Below are positions 4,253 to 5,608 of a stretch of 5,608 nucleotides of DNA, piece by piece. Numbering within the stretch: position 1 is the stretch's first letter; each line of letters begins with the position of its first letter. A model generated the notes under the pieces. It did no database searches and was not told the origin of the DNA. It saw only the letters and a program-made list of their open reading frames with translations. Location: the NCBI GenBank assembly GCA_019058515.1, contig JAHPYY010000165.1:1-5608 (forward strand), read 5' to 3'. This stretch comes from Promethearchaeota archaeon (GTDB lineage: Archaea > Asgardarchaeota > Lokiarchaeia > Sigynarchaeales > SOKP01). Position numbers and translations under genes: made by a program.

Positions 4253-5608
4253 ATGTCAGAAAGTGAATCAACACAAGATGTAAGAGTAGGAGTATTTGTA
4301 TGTCACTGTGGTTCCAATATTGGCGGACTAATTGATTGTAAAGCATTAGCTGAATATGCTAAAACATTAAATGGAGTTGTCTATGCTAAAGATAATCTTT
4401 ATACATGCTCTGAAACTGGATTAGCAAGTATTAAAAAATCGATAAAAGAACAAAATTTAAACAGAGTGGTTGTAGCATCATGTACCCCAAGAACGCATGA
4501 ACCATTGTTCCGTGAGTGTGTTACAGAGGAGGGTTTAAACCCTTATCTCTTTAATTTTGTCAATATTCGGGATCAGTGTACATGGGTTCATATGAAGTAT
4601 CCTAAGGAGGCATTTGAAAAAGCAAAAGATCTTATAAGAATGGGAACAGCAAAAGCTGTAAAGCTGGAACCTTTAGATAAGATTATGATAAAAATTAATC
4701 CTTCTGCCTTGATTATCGGTGGAGGGGTTGCTGGAATGAGTGCGGCACTTAGCTTGAGTCGACAGGGATTTAAGACCTATTTAGTTGAAAAGGAGGATAA
4801 ATTAGGCGGTAGATTAAATTCACTTTATAAACTATTTCCATACGATACAGACTCATTAGAGTTTTTAGAAAAAATTATTTCTAATGTGAATAAAGCTCAA
4901 AATTTGGAGGTATATTCCTCATCTATAGTGAAAAACATCGATGGTTTTGTTGGGAATTATGAAGTGGAAGTTGAAAAGAACGGTAAAATAATGAATTTAA
5001 CCGTCGGAGCGATTGTGGTTGCAGTTGGGTCCTCATTATTTATACCTAAGGGTATATTTGGGTATGATGGAAAAACAAGGATAACTCAATTCGAACTAGA
5101 ATCTAAGCTAAAAAATAAAAATTTAGACGCAAAGGAAATTATATTTATACAATGTGTTGGCTCTCGCATTGATGAAAGACCCTACTGTTCAAGCATATGT
5201 TGTATGACCGCGTTAAAGAATGCTTTAATTATTAAAGAAGAATATCCATATGCGAATATAACAATATTATTTAGGGACTTGTACACACCTGGAACAGAGT
5301 ATGAAAACTATTATAAGAGAGCGAGAGAAAAAGGTATACTCTTTATAAAATATGACCTTGATAGGTTACCACTCGTTGAAGAAAAACAAGTAAAAGTTTA
5401 TAATGAATACGTGCGAGAGGAAATGATTCTTAATTACGATCTTCTTGTATTATCTACTCCTTTAGTCGCGAATGAGGATAATAGAGAACTAGCTCAATTA
5501 TTGAAAGTTCCTTTAGAAAGTAATAAGTTCTTTTTAGAAGCTCACGTAAAATTAAGACCAAACGATTTTGCAACCGATGGTGTATTTATTGGAGGGTCGG
5601 CAAAATGG
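4253..5608 (+). CDS. HdrA-like flavoprotein 2: N-terminal HdrA domain plus flavin fold, lacking the ferredoxin insert (3' partial)
   Basis: The frame is open from 4253 to the right edge (452 codons, no stop). Residues 12-150 form the HdrA N-terminal domain, with VGVFVCHCGSNI (Cys17, Cys19), Cys52, and ASCTPRTHEP (Cys77), ending in NIRDQCTWVH and KAKDLIRMG. Residues 152-175 are a Rossmann FAD motif (GGGVAG, 156-161; VEKE; LGGR). QCVGSR...YCSSICCM (Cys301, 312, 316, 317) keeps the cluster motif of the flavin domain, and FFLEAHVKLRPNDFATDGVF marks the end of that fold. From the glycine motif to this cluster motif is 145 residues, against 245 in the preceding gene. The missing 100 are the CSIC segment and the inserted ferredoxin, and no CxxCxxC motif is visible. 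Any C-terminal ferredoxin or MvhD-like domain would lie beyond the window. It probably pairs with the preceding protein as the second half of a heterodimeric HdrA. A QmoB-type role is possible. Confidence 0.88.
   Translation, partial: MSESESTQDVRVGVFVCHCGSNIGGLIDCKALAEYAKTLNGVVYAKDNLYTCSETGLASIKKSIKEQNLNRVVVASCTPRTHEPLFRECVTEEGLNPYLFNFVNIRDQCTWVHMKYPKEAFEKAKDLIRMGTAKAVKLEPLDKIMIKINPSALIIGGGVAGMSAALSLSRQGFKTYLVEKEDKLGGRLNSLYKLFPYDTDSLEFLEKIISNVNKAQNLEVYSSSIVKNIDGFVGNYEVEVEKNGKIMNLTVGAIVVAVGSSLFIPKGIFGYDGKTRITQFELESKLKNKNLDAKEIIFIQCVGSRIDERPYCSSICCMTALKNALIIKEEYPYANITILFRDLYTPGTEYENYYKRAREKGILFIKYDLDRLPLVEEKQVKVYNEYVREEMILNYDLLVLSTPLVANEDNRELAQLLKVPLESNKFFLEAHVKLRPNDFATDGVFIGGSAKW

Overview
The window looks like part of an archaeal chromosome, probably from an anaerobe. 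Strong GGAGG-type ribosome binding sites combine with archaeal-style TATA boxes (three TTTAWA/TTTATAAA-type boxes in one intergenic stretch), T-run terminator candidates without hairpins, and a heterodisulfide-reductase (Hdr) locus. The low-GC right half and the unusual Hdr architecture would suit an uncultured lineage such as an Asgard or Bathyarchaeia-type archaeon. I cannot place it from this sequence alone, and a bacterial anaerobe is not formally excluded.

Layout, all genes on the + strand. Bases 1-261 are the C-terminal end of a membrane protein that enters from the left. Bases 262-646 are a 385-base regulatory stretch with T-runs, three TATA-like boxes (two inside an identical 11-base repeat 110 bases apart), seven GATC sites, several in palindromes, and an A-rich leader. 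Bases 647-1417 hold three tandem genes for small proteins (62, 77 and 99 residues). They share one eight-cysteine N-terminal core and have unrelated tails; I do not recognise the family. A short gap at 1418-1515 with an inverted repeat around an AT-rich box leads into hdrC (1516-2013) and hdrB (2015-2893), which are one base apart. After a 47-base gap with a T-run come two HdrA-like flavoproteins: a short one (2941-4248) and a second (4253-5608) that runs off the right edge.

How the genes may work together. HdrC (two ferredoxin-type [4Fe-4S] sites) and HdrB (two CCG-type cysteine motifs) are complete and canonical. HdrA appears as two complementary proteins. The first has the flavin fold plus the inserted ferredoxin segment, but lacks the N-terminal HdrA domain and a C-terminal ferredoxin domain. 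The second has the N-terminal domain and flavin fold but lacks the inserted ferredoxin segment. This suggests a heterodimeric HdrA, reminiscent of the QmoA/QmoB pair, serving a soluble HdrBC. The substrate is unknown, since nothing in the window identifies it. The three eight-cysteine mini-proteins upstream are the most novel element and may be metal-binding or redox partners of this complex, but that link rests only on gene order.
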